Shown here one piece after another: positions 10,593-23,684 of a stretch of DNA of 64,000 bases. The stretch is from positions 32,626,807 through 32,690,806 of the forward strand of contig NW_022145610.1 of assembly GCF_000002235.5 (NCBI RefSeq). Reading direction: 5' to 3'. The notes below the pieces were generated by a model. That model worked only from the letters and a program-made list of their open reading frames with translations. It did not search any database and was not told the DNA's origin. Position 1 is the first letter of the stretch. Each line of letters begins with the position of its first letter. The position numbers were made by a program, and so were the translations under genes. Source of the stretch: Strongylocentrotus purpuratus. Its lineage: Eukaryota; Echinodermata; Echinoidea; Camarodonta; Strongylocentrotidae.

Positions 10593-10936
10593 GACCTACA
10601 GAAAATTGTAAAAACTGGAAAACTTTAACAGGTTTATAAGTCACCCCTTCACCCCGCCCTACCATTTATATTTAAAATTACAAACCTTTGCCTTTCTTTC
10701 AGTTTCTATGATTATGTTGATTAATTTCTAACACACTCCTTTAATACATTTTTAAATCTTATATGATTGATAATATTGACTTAAAAATTTTACCATTACC
10801 ATTTTCCTTGTGCATTTTGATGTTTGTAAATATCTGTATGTTTTGTAAAAACAGACATTATCAGCCTTGAGCTGCATGTCATGTTGTTTTAATTTAAACC
10901 AATTCAATTCAATTCAATTCAAATCAAATCAAATCG
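10593..10936 (+). mobile_element. Possible non-LTR retroelement 3' end with (AATTC)n tail
   Basis: AT-rich sequence ends in GAGCTGCATGTCATG, a T-rich bit, and then tandem AATTC/AAATC units (about 10900-10935). Non-LTR elements often end in a short tandem tail like this. No coding sequence remains, so the assignment rests on the tail alone. Confidence 0.35.
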
Positions 10937-13100
10937 GTTCAATCTTTCGGTAGCACCCAGCCTCGGCAAAATCTTCAATAAAAACTGTCCAATTAGAATG
11001 TAAAGTATAAGCAGTGTAAACCACTAGGAATCCAATTAAAGCTACATAGACGGTATTTATTAGAATGCAATCATAAACAGTTCTTTTCCTTTTGGCGCCG
11101 TCGTACAACTTGAGATATTTTCCGAAGTATGCAGAGTGCGTGCAAATTCGGTAGTGTATGCATTTTAACCGCAGGACAAATATAAAAACTAGTGCTTACA
11201 CGCGGAACTATAATAACAGCTAACGGCATAGGGAGGGCAGCTATTTCTTCTGCAGTGTTGATGTAGAAGGAAATACCGTGCTTTGGTAATAGAAAGAAAC
11301 GAACATTATTTAACCCAGTTTGACAGATTAAAACTAGCTCGAACTCACTGTTAAAAAAACCCGATAGGTTGCGGTTATATTTCATTATGACCTATAGGAG
11401 TAGAGGCGAAATGGCAAACGCACAGTAAACATATTTCCAGCAAGATGTTATCATAAACTGACTTAATTTATCTTTAAAATCAATTTTTATTGAGCGCCGT
11501 GAATACAAGCAGCATCAATCACAAAAGCTTGACGTTGTTCGTTACGTCAACAATATTACTAGAATGTCATTTTCTCGAAAATGTGCATCTTTAAGCCTCG
11601 TTCTGAAATGACTCGGTAAACCTGATGCCGTGATGGGTTAACCACAGCGTTTTTTGAAGTTTTTTATTGACGTATTAACGTTTAACACGCTTGCTGCACG
11701 CAGTTGCATTCATTCACACGTATTACAAAAAATGGTTTTAAAAAAATAAAAAATGACAGAACACACACAAAACAGCTGCAGTTATCACTTCATATCTAAA
11801 CACTCTTTAATCATGCTAGCTTGATGGGCAAGGACTAATGTGGCTTCAAAATGATGCCTCTGTAAAAAAAAAAATTCTTTCCAATTCTGGGCTGATTTAG
11901 TCCTCAATTTCGAAAACTAAAAATAATTTCCTTTAAACGAAGTTTTCCATTTATTATGCCTCCTCTAGCTCAGAATGTGACGGTTTTTTCAGGCATTTTA
12001 AAAGGACCCGAGAAAAAGAAATATGCAGTTTCTGGTACATTTTTGTTTTAATCAGTCCTCACGCCAAACATTCATTCACACTCTGTTGAAAGGCCAATTA
12101 CGTATTACAATGCGTTCAAAGAGGCAAATCAAACTCAGAAATATTATTTAGAGAAGGAAAGATCGAGAGAGAAAAAAAAAGAGGATGACTGGTTCTTTAA
12201 TGGCGATGTGAGCTGGAAGCAACACGTTCACCATATTTGCACAAAAGAGTGTCAAAAAAATAAAAAAAAGACGGTTATTGTAGCCACTAAATTCGGACAC
12301 ATAATTCGAGAAGGAGGCTGCATTTTCAAATTAGTAGTAAGGGCAGAAAACTCACGTAGAGGATGTGAAATGTCTACACCAGAAGCAAACATGGTTTGTT
12401 TGTGCTTTCAAATATTATCATGACGACCGACTCTTCGCGAAGGAGTTGCTACTGTCTTAGTAATATCAAATTTACATGGCACTCTCGAAATACACTAATA
12501 ATACTACTATATTATGGATCGGGATTCTGTCCATATAAAAGAAAATGAAGTTCAAGTTTGCGCAGTGAAAAGGATAGCTGTAGTAACAAAAAGAAAACAA
12601 AAAAAAAGGAGAAGAAATTATCAGATTTTGCATAGATTGTTTGTCAGTTGGAGTTTGGAAAAGGGTGGCTCGAACGAAATATAAAAAGGTGGCATTGTAC
12701 GATAAAATATTTTTAGGAGGAAAAACATTGGAAATTAAAAATATACTACTTTGTTACAACTAAGATGAAGCTAATTGGCTTAAATTCAAATGAAAAGAAT
12801 TAATTTGAGATTTCTTTTCTTGAATAACGTTATTTTGATTTAATTTTGATGTTTGAATTCAAATCAGTTTCTGAAAGGTTCAGAAATCCCAACGGCCCTC
12901 TCTAGTAAACTCAAAGATAGAGAAGAAAAGAAACATGCGAACACATCTAAAAGACATGCATATTGATACTACTTCTCTGGTGATTAAACGAGTTAAGCAG
13001 GTACCCTTCATTTCCAAGAAATCAAATTTTTCATGAATACTAATAACATAAACTAAGTTTATACAAAATAGAAATCACATCACTTCATCACGTCTCATCA
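10937..13100. other. No gene seen; one possible reverse-transcriptase scrap
   Basis: AT-rich DNA with A-rich stretches. A minus-strand frame of 104 codons at 11071-11385 has no recognisable motif and is probably chance. The only suggestive piece is the short segment at 12184-12246, listed separately. Confidence 0.5.
12184..12246 (+). mobile_element. Possible LINE reverse-transcriptase scrap
   Basis: The plus frame reads NGDVSWKQHVHHICTK. It resembles the SW..H(V/I)..IC.KA segment after the palm region of many LINE reverse transcriptases (D-L-S-W then H, I and C at similar spacing). The frame degenerates into A-rich sequence right after. It is only about 20 codons, so chance is a real alternative. 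Confidence 0.3.
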
Positions 13101-13104
13101 TTAA

Positions 13105-13648
13105 AGGGACTTGGTAACATTGTTCACATGAGAGAAAATTGGCGTAGTGACTTCAATGCTAAATGTTCGAATAAAGATAATCTGAAAGTTTGAGTGACAT
13201 TAGACCATTATTATTGATAGAAATAAGGAAAAACTGATCTAATCGATTCCTGAATTCTCCCAACTATATTATTACAATTTAATTACATTTTAAGTGAATG
13301 TAAATCGTCACAAAGCCATGAATTGGCTCTATATACCATTCCGGACATTTCAGTGTTGAAAGATTTTTTTAAAGCCTTTCTTATGTCTTATTTTAATGAA
13401 AAAACGGTTAGGAAAATTCAAAAATGGTTGAGAGAATTTACTGTATCACTGTAAGAGGGTGTTGCACAGTTATTATTAATATTATTACCTTCAAAGAAAA
13501 CCATAAATATCTTTGTGGTTTGAGAATTTCCTCAGGATTTGTTTGCCTGTTAAAGGGTAAGTACAGTTAAAGGAATAGTAGTAATATATAACATTCATAC
13601 AAAAATTTACATTTTTTCCAACAACCTTAACAATGTTACCGAGTCACT
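13105..13648. mobile_element. TTAA-flanked MITE, 544 bp
   Basis: The left end is AGGGACTTGGTAACATTGTT and the right end, inverted, is AGTGACTCGGTAACATTGTT. TTAA flanks both sides (13101-13104, 13649-13652). A TA duplication fits equally well. The AT-rich interior codes for nothing. It may hold a further insertion, since TTAAAGG-type motifs recur near 13552 and 13569. Confidence 0.7.
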
Positions 13649-13652
13649 TTAA

Positions 13653-14646
13653 AAGAAAATTGTTATGCAAAGATCGTTAAGATCTTTGATACTAAGGGTA
13701 GAAATAAGACAGGGATTGTATAGCCGAAAATCATGAATAATGATAAGGTGAAATAATTCCGAAGAACCTGCTCCAAGTGAATATATTGTATTATTTTCTA
13801 GATTTCTTTTCGATTTTGAGATTGCATTTCATAGGCTTCCGCTGGTCACGTTTCACCCCAAGAGAAATATGCTGTAGCAATGCCTGATATCGTTCGAAAC
13901 GTTTTCCTTTCTCTCGTTTTTATCAGAGGACTATGATCTACAGTGCTCAAGGCAGTTTGGAGTATCTTCCATAAGGCGGTTTTGTGTGCCGGTATACTTT
14001 CTCACGCCAAACCCCTATAACCACGAATCAAACATGATATGGCTTATTACTATCATGTAACATGAGTCATTTCGTGACAGCAGAGTAGGCCTATAAGTTT
14101 CAAGACCTTAGTGCATATGGATGCAAATCCGATAATATTATTTCTTATTGGAGGTATACAAAGTATTGCATTTAAATTGGTTTTCATCCCAGGCGGACGT
14201 GGAAAGGGATTTTAAAAGAAAATTTCCCTTCCATGATTTATTTACGACTAGAAATAATGGGATTGCTTATTAATATTCATTTCATTTCATTTAAGGAGTT
14301 ATCCGTCTCCAATATCTTAATCGCCGAGAAAGCAAGAATCCTCATGCATTCTAAAAAGCTTGAAATGGGTATTTTTAAAGATGGATGGAAACAAAGATTT
14401 GGAATTATCAAGTCAGAGAAACAAAACAACACCGTAAACATTGAACTAACAGGGTAGATGGAATGCGAGGGAACAAAGAGATCAAACAGAGAGAGATGTA
14501 GTGATCTTCTTTACGTATTCCCTTCCCTTGTCTTTCACGTTCTCTCTCTCTCTCTCTCCTTGTCATGATATTATCAGGAGGAACGTATATGGAGGGACGT
14601 CGCATTATCTTCTTTTCAAATCCCCTCACCTTCCCTTACTTTAACG

Positions 14647-14647
<1 letters not shown>
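13653..14647. other. No feature seen
   Basis: AT-rich DNA with a short CT run at 14540-14559. The 74-codon plus frame at 14233-14457 has no recognised motif. Confidence 0.45.
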
Positions 14648-14697
<50 letters not shown>

Positions 14698-14698
14698 A

Positions 14699-14738
<40 letters not shown>

Positions 14739-14970
14739 ACTTTCTCTCACTTTCTCCCCCTCCCACTATCTCTTTTCTTTCCTATTTTCCTTGTTTTTCA
14801 TTTAATCGGGTGCTCCCGATCCAATTACTATTAGCTCTAGCTATCTTCTTACTATCAGATATCCCTACACACACACGCACCCACGCACACACACACATGC
14901 GTAAACACGCCTCACACATACACACCCTACACACGCACACATACACCCTACACACACACACACACACACG
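14648..14970. repeat. (CT)n tract followed by (CA)n tract
   Basis: CT repeats with scattered T and C interruptions run over 14648-14756. CA-rich repeats with G substitutions run over 14867-14970. Open frames on either strand are compositional. Confidence 0.9.
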
Positions 14971-15374
14971 ATGTCAGCACAGTTCTATTGTTTTCCTTGC
15001 AGTAACTGACTTCTAATAACACAAGTTAATAATAATAATAATAATAGCCTAATAGTCCACTCCAAATTTTATTAAACCGAAACGGAAATTCGTTTTGCCC
15101 AATTGATCGTGAGCCCGGCAGCCACTGAGCAGCGCCAGATCGACGTTGCTCTATCCCTTATTGTTGAACGCATTATTGTTATTCCCATCGCAGTAATAAA
15201 GTCGAGCAATTACATGGCGATATTAACAGTAATGAACAACTTACTGGTCATCTTTGATCACTAATTTATATTAGATCACTAGCTGTTCAAACAGAATTAA
15301 TCATGTCGGACAGATTATTAAGAAGATAATTATCGTCAGATTCTCTTTAATATCTGACCTTTGGTTAATACCTG

Positions 15375-15405
<31 letters not shown>

Positions 15406-15445
15406 ATTGCATCCAATGGAGCGGCTTTCATTTGGCGTACAGCCT

Positions 15446-15634
15446 GGGGGCGTTCATGAAGCAATTAGTCGGTGGTTTTCACCGACTAATATCATGTTCA
15501 CCGACAATTCTTTTGTCACCGACTATTTTCCAGGCCTGTGATTGGTCACATTTAGTCAGCGCTGACTAAATAGTCGGTGAACATGATATTAGTCGTTAAA
15601 AACCACCGACTAATTATTTCATGAAACGCCCCCC
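15446..15634. mobile_element. Foldback MITE, 189 bp
   Basis: The arms are about 70 bp and nearly complementary. The left contains GCGTTCATGAAGCAATTAGT and the right, inverted, contains GCGTTTCATGAAATAATTAG; both continue into TCGGTGG and ACTAATATCATGTTCACCGA. A TGATTGGTCAC (CCAAT-type) box lies in the loop. CTG precedes the left G run and follows the right C run, possibly a 3-bp duplication. Confidence 0.85.
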
Positions 15635-17923
15635 TGAAGTTCGTTTAGAATAATCTAATCCGGGCAACAACAACAAATTAAGATATCAGCCACGGTCTTC
15701 TATATATGGCTGCTGCGCGCAAGAAAGGTTCTGTTATGAAACACGGAAATGTGACCTGCATATTTTACGTCATCATAACAAAGAATATAAAAACGGCAGG
15801 GGCGGCAATATGGGTACGGCCTTCGTTATTGGAAAAAAAGATATTATACGGCTATACGGCTTAGGAAAATAACACCAAGGCAATTGCAATAGCTCGTTCC
15901 TTTACCTTTTAAAATGAGCGAACTATACAATTTAAACGTACATAATCTTAATAACATTATTGCTAAAAACCAATGAATGCTGTGTTGACATACATTAGAG
16001 TTGATTTCTCGACAGTTTTTGCTATCAGGTTAAAATGAAAGGCATTTGTAAGGATTAAAAGTATCTAACCCTTCCTCTGCCTTTATTTGCATTTTCTTTA
16101 TCTTTATTTGTTGTGTGTGACTATTCCTGTTACCCACTTTCCCACCCAAAATAAGAACAGCCTAAAAAGGGCGTATGAGGGGTTTTCTCACTTTCCCATT
16201 CTCCCTCCAGTAAGCCTAGGGAGGTTCCATGGTATTCCTTAACCTGATGCCCCCTCCCCTCCCCTCCCCCTTCTCCCCTTCCCTACCCCTCCCCTCCCTC
16301 TGCTATTCAAACAAACGTGCCATCTCGGCGGTGTAATCAAAGTGAAAAAAACCAACCGGAAATAAATCTATAGATATTTGACCCATACTACCGTAGAATG
16401 ACGTCATAAAATCGATATCTGCACCGCAAACCGTGTATCGGGTAACAGCAAACCTCTGTCCACTTGGTTTCCAGTTGCCGTAGAAAATCTTATAATTTCC
16501 CATTTCTTTCAATATCGCCTTATGAAGCCGTGAATTCCGTACCTAGGATCACCATTGAACATAGACCAATGCCACCAGAAAGAATTTATTCGAGGAATTT
16601 ACAGCAAGTCGACATAGGGAGTGGAGAATTTCATCCATGTAATTATGGACAATTCAAGGTTCTCCCCATCATTTCTGATGAAAAATTCACTTATTATAGG
16701 GGAAAAGCCACATAACATTATCAGGATAGTTGCTTAGCCTATACACGAATACTGCTTATTGTTATTGTTATTTTCATTATTATTCGTCTTCATGTTATTA
16801 TTAAAACTTAAATCATTAGCATTTCTAACTAAATTATTGTTTTTGTTGATATTATTGATGTTTTTGGTATTATCATCCTTGTTATCATCATAATCAATGT
16901 TATCTGCTGCAAGAGGTAACGCAAAACATGCCAGGTTCTCGGAATAATTTCATTAATAATTTGTAATGAATGGAACATTTATGTTTGGGAAAAAATTATA
17001 ATCTGTTCAATGATCCCTTTTCTCCTCGTATACTTTTGCAAGTGATATCATCATATTTTCGTCGGTATACCAAGGACCGTATGCACCATGGAAAAACTAT
17101 TCTAAAGATGGAAAATATATTAGCAAAAAGTTAAATATACGATGGAAATGGTAGGGATTTGGAATCACCATCCTTTGTTTTAGTGTTCAAATATTCATAA
17201 AATACAGCTGTTAGTAGCTCATACATTACGTCTACTTTATTTTAGTTTGCATGCTCACATACTAGACCATGTTAACCCTTTAAAAAAACTAAAGCTGAAT
17301 CAATTTGTAAAAAAAAAGGAGTTAATATCCGGAAAATTAATGCCATCGAAGCCATAAGTAGAAAATTAATCCGGTTCGCAAATTAAACTGAGATTGACTG
17401 GTTCTTCTCAAGGCATTCTGCGGAGGAAATTTTCTTTTTAATTTGATTTAATTTGATAATTAATATTATGAGAATTATAATGAAATGGACTGGAATTTGA
17501 ATTTCTTAGAAGGCCTTCATAATTAACCATGGCAATGCTTATTAAGTTTTGTTGTGAGTAGGCACAGTTGATTGGTAATTTCTATAATTTGATTAAATAT
17601 TTCAGGGTACCCACATGCCTGCTACTCCACAGGGCCTTGTTTAGTTTCTGAAAAGGCTTTTGACGAGTACCAGCATAGACGTAGACGTAGACCCCCGCCC
17701 CCCCCCCCCTCTCCGAGAACGGACGGACCCCATGCGTGTTGCCAAAATGTCCTTTTCGTAACAAAGAAAAAGTCGACCCGTATTGACTTTACACACCGGA
17801 CTTTTGCTGAAAAGGGGGGGGGGTCGGTTGGAACACGCATATGCGTACCCTAAATAACACTGAGTTGGGAGGGGGGCGGGCGTAGACCCCGTGCAGCATT
17901 ATAAGGTACCCATTTTTACACCT
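15635..17923. other. No gene seen; C-rich and T-rich low-complexity patches
   Basis: Holds a C/T-rich patch (16250-16305), ATT-like repeats near 16760-16900 and a C-run/G-run pair (about 17693-17822). Overlapping frames at 16303-16512 (minus) and 16464-16715 (plus) have protein-like composition but no recognised motif and no convincing splice sites. Confidence 0.45.
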
Positions 17924-18072
17924 GGGCCCCGTTTCATAAAACTTCATATCAATAACAAGTTACAATTTACTGTTATAAGCTACTGAAATCAAGGCATCTG
18001 ATTGGCTGAGAGCAAATTTGTCATAGAAATTTAGCATTTGTTATAGATAAAAAAAATTATGAAACGGGTCCC
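17924..18072. mobile_element. Foldback MITE, about 149 bp
   Basis: Ends are GGCCCCGTTTCATAA at the left and, inverted, GGGACCCGTTTCATAA at the right. The central segment contains CATCTGATTGGCTGAGAGC, a CCAAT-type box matching the layout of the foldback at 15446. CTG flanks both ends. Confidence 0.75.
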
Positions 18073-20751
18073 TGGATCAAGAGGGACAGGGAAGAATGCT
18101 CCTATAGCAAGGAATACACTTCACCAATACACTTCTGTACTTGCACGATTTTTCCCTTGAAAATTGTTTTATCTCACTTTGTTTTATGCAAGTTACACAA
18201 AAACTTTGTATTTCGTCTGCTGCAGCAGTTTCTCAAGACCAAGTAGATACGGAATCCACCCTTAATATTGTATTCATATTCAACGATCTTCTTTAAACAT
18301 GGCAAAATATAAGCAGAATTTGCAACCCCACTTGGAAGCTATTACGGCAGCAATGGAGAATCAATGCGAGGTTATCAAGATAGAACAAAAAACAGGAAAC
18401 ATTTCATAAGTTGTCTGCATTGCTGGGGGTGGTAATCACTTAAGTACCCTCTTGCCGTTTTGCCATGAATCTATTACGAACGATAAGTAGTACTTGCTTG
18501 AGCAGCGTGGATAATTCGCTTCAAGCTATTGAAATTAGTTGCCATATTTCAACGTAGTTTAGATTTGCGCGTATGCATGTGGGAGGAGATTTGGTTGTGT
18601 GGGGTGAGGGATGTGTGTGTGAATATGAGTGCGTGTGTGTATATGAGTGGGTGTGTGTATGTGTGTGTGCGTCCTGTGTGTGTGGGAGGGATGCATTATG
18701 TAAAAGTAATCACCATGAGCCTTCTATAAAGTAAATGCAAGAAGGTACGGCAGCCGGGAGGTTAGCGACATGACCCAGCCCTCATCTAATCTTTCTGTCT
18801 CTGTCTAAAGGACTCTGATGTTTTGCTTTAGGAATCATGTGTCGAATACAATACAATGACATGTTTAAATTTACATATACTTCTATAAACTAAACTGTTG
18901 CTTTATATCACTGAAATTGTCGAGTTACGATATTAATTTTAATATCGGTACTGTCGTGTCTCATAGTTTTCGCTTGCAGTAGGACATCAATTTCCTACTT
19001 TTCGTTTACAATTAATGGATTGTCCAAACATCGATACAAACTTTCATTTCTATTGTATACTATAACGTTTTTTTTCCATATTCAATTACTATTATTGATT
19101 TACACCTGAAGATTGTTTGTCAATGTTGATTTTCTTGTTGTGGAATTTGTATGAAGACGATTAGAGAAGGAAATACATGCAAATGCAAAAACGAAAATTG
19201 TTCTATTAAAAGTTTATATTTCCAAGATTCCATGAACCCGTATACACAGTTTACCTCAGTTTTATTACTAAGATGAAATACGTACGTCTAAAATTACGTC
19301 TATATTGTTTTGCCATCCGGCTCATTCTCTTCCTAAAATGAGCTCCCGATATCAACATCATATTTCAACATTAATTCTTATAAACTACATTAAATATCGT
19401 ACGTCACAAGGGTCCTAGATTAAATGCGTCAGGTCATGTTCAATCAGAATATGAAAACGCTAAACATGGGCATCTGTATTTTCATTTCAGTCATGTCACT
19501 CTTGCTTATGATCTTTGCTCGTAGACATCAGTCATTATATGCCTTTCAGACAACGAATGTTTATACAAAATCATGTCTCATATAGCAGATGTCCAATATT
19601 TAACATCCCAGATCTGATTAATGTGGGGGAAATTAGATGCATGGTAAATGAGTAGTCTTGGCAATTAATAATGAACGATGATGAAATCGATTCTCGAAAA
19701 ACTCCTAAAAGTATGACCTCGAGAAAGGAGCGCGTATTTTAAAATGAATTTTGCCCAAATTATTGTATTTCTCAAAACTTTGCAATCTCCACCAACATTC
19801 ATTCTTTGAAAAATCCCTAAATAACAATTTAAGGACGGGAAGGTGTGGGGCAATTGCCCCTCCACTCCTTCGTTACCTCTCGTATCACATACCAAGTTGC
19901 CCTATTAAACTGAAATTACTATTATTCAAATTACCGCCGCTCAATACTTATCAACCTTTAAAATGAGTGAAATAAGATAGATCGTCATCAATTCACATGT
20001 CAAGTCATAAGGGAACTGATTGCTTTCCGCAACTACCGGGGACAAGGAAACAATGATGGAAAGATTCCGCATCTTTTCTAGCTTGACATTATCACATTTC
20101 AGTGAATTATACAAGACACAAGAAGGTGTTTTTCCCATTTAGTTATCTATCACCATTAGGGTGTCTTGACTAATTCCAGGATGAGAGCGGAACCTTGTAG
20201 GTATCTTGCATCCTGTGATGTCAATGTGCACAATAAAAGATGAAGTTAATATTAATACAGACTTCGTTTTGGGGTATTTGCTCGCTTTTCACTTTTCACA
20301 TGCATTTCAATTGCTATCCTCAGGTGATAGGTGCTACCATTTAGCTATAGTTGCAGTTAGAATATCAGCGTTATTCCGTCCTTTTTTATATTTCTTTATA
20401 ACAAGTCACCCACGCCCCTCTCAATCTCTGTCTGTCTGTCTCTGTCTCTCTCTTTCTTATATTAATTTTTAGTTAAACTGAGGGAAGCCAGCAGACGAAG
20501 CCTCATGCTTACGATGTAGCCTCAAACCTGTTCCATTAAAGGGATTGGGTATCTTTGCCTTTTAGAAGCCGATCGCCTGTCTGAATATCAAGATATTTAA
20601 TGATTGGAAATTGGAAATACAAAAACCGTTTTCCCAACGGTTTGATAACATGACAGTCTCTTAGGAAAAATGAGTATGGAAAACCGGTCACTCAAAGATT
20701 TTTACTCTTTTGATCATGATCATTTTGAAGCGCATTTTTTAGGGATTCAAT
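18073..20751. other. No gene seen
   Basis: AT-rich DNA with a GT-rich patch at 18597-18690 and a short CTGT run near 20428-20452. A TTAAAGGGATTGGGTATC at 20537 looks like one end of a TTAA-type MITE, but no matching second end was found. Confidence 0.45.
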
Positions 20752-20935
20752 ATTCAAGATTCAAGATTTTATTGTCGATAATATAATACAGAAATTTGTT
20801 TTCCATTGGTGTAACATATAATACATAAAACATAAGACAAAAACATGGTGTCGTGTGCTGAAAGCCAGAAGGGCGTCAAGACTCTATAAGAAAAAAGCCT
20901 ATGAGCAGGTACCGTCCTCCGGCTTCCAGCACAAA
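20752..20935 (-). mobile_element. Possible non-LTR retroelement 3' end, minus strand
   Basis: Read on the minus strand, the sequence ends with an AATAAAA signal followed at once by tandem TCTTGAA units (20752-20769). A similar arrangement (AATAAAA plus TTGAA units) occurs at 29829. This suggests two related retroelement ends, each inserted in minus orientation. No coding sequence is recognisable and the 5' limit is a guess. Confidence 0.4.
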
Positions 20936-21684
20936 ACATGAAAAGACAGTTATATGAATTATACATAGCAAGAATTTTAAATACAATTCTGAAACACATC
21001 ATGAATAAATTCAGGTATGAATATAAATGTGAAATGAAAGTAGAATAGGAGGAGCATCACAATCGAAATACGAGTAGAAAAAGAAAGGAAAAGAGAGCTC
21101 AAGCTCGAAGGACTGCTAAAAGAGAGAAATATAGGGAGAGTTGGTGAGGGTCCGAAGGGAAAGGGGAGAGATATAGAAGGAGAGATGGCATAATTTCCCA
21201 TCAAATTATAATGCATGACAGAAAATACATCGCCATAGTATTTTAGAAAAAAATCAGCAGCAGCAGCAGACACTGATAACACGTAGGGCCATGCATCTCA
21301 GATTTGTAAAACTGGAAACATTGTTAAACGAAGCCTTTAAAATCTGAAAAATGATTTGCGTCTTTACTCTTCAAGTTATTCTTTTAAGGCAAAATCCAAA
21401 AAAAGGCCTTAAGTCTAAAATTATATAACCTTCTGGCTCCCATCTTCAGATAACTAACATGTAGGACTGGTATAGTGACTGGGTATAAGCATAATGTTAG
21501 CAACAAGGTAACACTCCCTTATTCAAATGACCGCTTTACTAACATATTCGATATTATGCATACCTTTTTTTTAATTCAAAAGGTTGTTCTTGCCAACCTG
21601 ACAGCTTGTCTGAGGCTTGCCCGACGTAGCATCAAGTAATGTTTGCACATGGTCTGAGAAATCTGAGCTACGATCTAGAGAGAA

Positions 21685-22005
21685 AAAATAATAATATCAA
21701 TATTAAAACCCTATTTCGTTCTTGGAAATTGCATAGCACATTATGATATTACGTCTCTAAGCGCTTTAAACATGTCCGATTGACTTTTTATTTTATCATT
21801 CGCTTACTGTGGCTTTAATCGTCGCGCTCAGGACATGTAAGGAATAAACCCAACTAAGTACCTAATTAGTACACAAGGGTCGAGTGTGGCAAGTGTAGAT
21901 TAATGTCTTGTCAAAGGTTGTGATGGTGCTGTATAGCAGGGATTCAAATTCTTTACCTTGAAGTTTACAGTTCAGAGACTTATCCACTAGAACACAACAC
22001 CTTTT
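21685..22005 (-). mobile_element. tRNA-derived SINE, nearly full-length diverged copy
   Basis: On the minus strand it starts with a tRNA-like head (TGTTCTAGTGGATAAG as A box, GAATTTGAATCCC as B box). It continues through GACAAGACATTAATCTACAC and TTGCCACACTC to the tail AAAGCGCTTAGAGACG and an ATT-rich end. The tail variant (GTGCTATGC, then CAAGAACG) resembles the LINE tail at 53353-53403 more than the other SINE copies do. Confidence 0.75.
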
Positions 22006-22639
22006 CGAATTGTATGACGTAATTAATGTGGTTATAGGCCGTCGGAATAATGGATTGGCTTTGAAAAATACTATGTGATTGGGAATAAATGATTTTAGCA
22101 ACGCTTAAAATAGTGATGCCATGGGGTAAATGTTAAGCACTTGCAATCTCGAGTTCATGTTATGCTGTCCACTTGCAGATTATGCATCGGACGTGTTAAT
22201 GGATAATGGCCTAAAGTGTGGCCTCTTTTGATGTGATTTATTTGGTAGGTTTCTGTTTACCTACACTATGTTTTTCTATACTGACTTCTGTAGGATTTTC
22301 CTCACCCCTTGTTCATCAATTTAAAGATACGCCACCGACGGTCAGTGCAGGCCCTTCATAGCTGATGACAGAGTCACGTTAAGACTAATTTCTCGGAATA
22401 TCTAAGAAAGTCATACTTAAGACTCTGGTACTAATTAGAATGACAGGTGTCCTTTGACGACTTTACCAACTTGACCTTTATGTGATATCCTCTACTCCCT
22501 TTACCTTCATATTTTCAAGAGACAGGGCTGTTTCATAATATGGCTGAAGTGAGAGGCAGGTAATTAAATCTCCTCATACAAGATAATTAAATCATTCCTC
22601 TCCATCATTCATATTTCTGTCTTTGCTTGGCTTCCATCT
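22006..22639. other. No feature seen
   Basis: Mixed-composition DNA without element ends, simple repeats or exon-like frames. Confidence 0.4.
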
Positions 22640-22995
22640 TCCCATTCTAGAACATGCAGAATGTATGCCATCGTGCGCCAGTGGTGGCCGGAGGCTTTGG
22701 GTTACATACACCGCTACGTACCGCTCGGTTCCACCCCATCTCCCGTACTTCACAAGACACCTCGGGGTAGCAAAGAACCCTCCATCTTCTACATCTTCTT
22801 CCCAGAATAAACAACATCCCCAAACTCACTCGCATCACGTCTTTCGATCTCGTCGGCGAAGATCGATTCGCTCCCCGGAGCGGGGAGGATGACGATACGC
22901 CCCTGCAAGCTGGTAATCGACGGGGAGGACGAGCTACGGGATGAACTTCCACGGGTCAATAAACGCTTTATTCCGTAACATCGCCGCCATCTTTG
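22640..22995 (-). promoter_or_regulatory. CpG-rich segment, possible promoter or first exon
   Basis: This is the most CpG-rich unique segment of the window, with CGTCGGCGAAG, CGATTCGCTC and CGACGGGGAGG. On the minus strand it contains AAGATGGCGGC (core 22988-22993), which matches the YY1-type element often found at CpG promoter starts. Its ATG opens an 18-codon frame (M-A-A-M-L-R-N-K) before a TAG. All three minus frames and one plus frame are open for 70 or more codons, as CpG-rich DNA tends to be, so frame and strand are unresolved. A minus GTGAGT donor-like site occurs near 22829. No family is recognised. Confidence 0.35.
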
Positions 22996-23272
22996 TTTTA
23001 TACATTTATGTTTACACGTATTCATGTGATAACAACAAAAACTGTTTGCTTTTTTCACGTGTATGGCACTTGGAATGAAAATGAAACAAAATATAAAAAA
23101 AATCAACAAAATATTCTTATGTCAGGTATGTTGTGAAGAAGACTGTTTACTGCAACTTAGGTCTCCTTGGAATGGCTAGTTAAATGAGATCTGGGGTGTT
23201 TCACAAAGACTACGATCGACTTTAAGTTGGACTTAACTATGACAGGCCGTTCATGCCACTGTTTGCTCTCAG

Positions 23273-23648
23273 CAGGCGCGTACACAGGGGGGGGGGGGGG
23301 GGGGGGGTTTGGGGGGTTAAACCCCCCCCTTTGGTAATTTTTTTGTGTGTAAACCCCCCCCCCCCTAAATTTCTCTAAAACCCCCCCCCCCCTCCCCCTT
23401 TTGGATTTTTTTTTTTTTTTTTTTTTTTTTAATATTCCCATGGTTGACCTAAAAAAGCTGACCATACCCCCCCCCAACGGAGCAAAATGTCAAATTTTCA
23501 AATTTCGAGACCCCCCCCCCCAAAAAAAAAAAAAAAAAAAAAAAAATGTGTCTTCACACACCCCCCCCCCCCCCCCCTCCCCCGCTTATTCAGCGGTCGG
23601 CTGAGTCGTTGCGATTTTTTTGGACCAACAAAAAAAAAGTGACCTTAT

Positions 23649-23684
<36 letters not shown>

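Noticed and set aside
16303-16715. Overlapping protein-like frames on opposite strands
   Set aside because: Both look plausible by composition, but they overlap, lack convincing splice signals and match no family known to me.
20537-20560. Fifth TTAA-type MITE
   Set aside because: Only one end (TTAAAGGGATTGGGTATC) was found; no inverted partner within about 1 kb.
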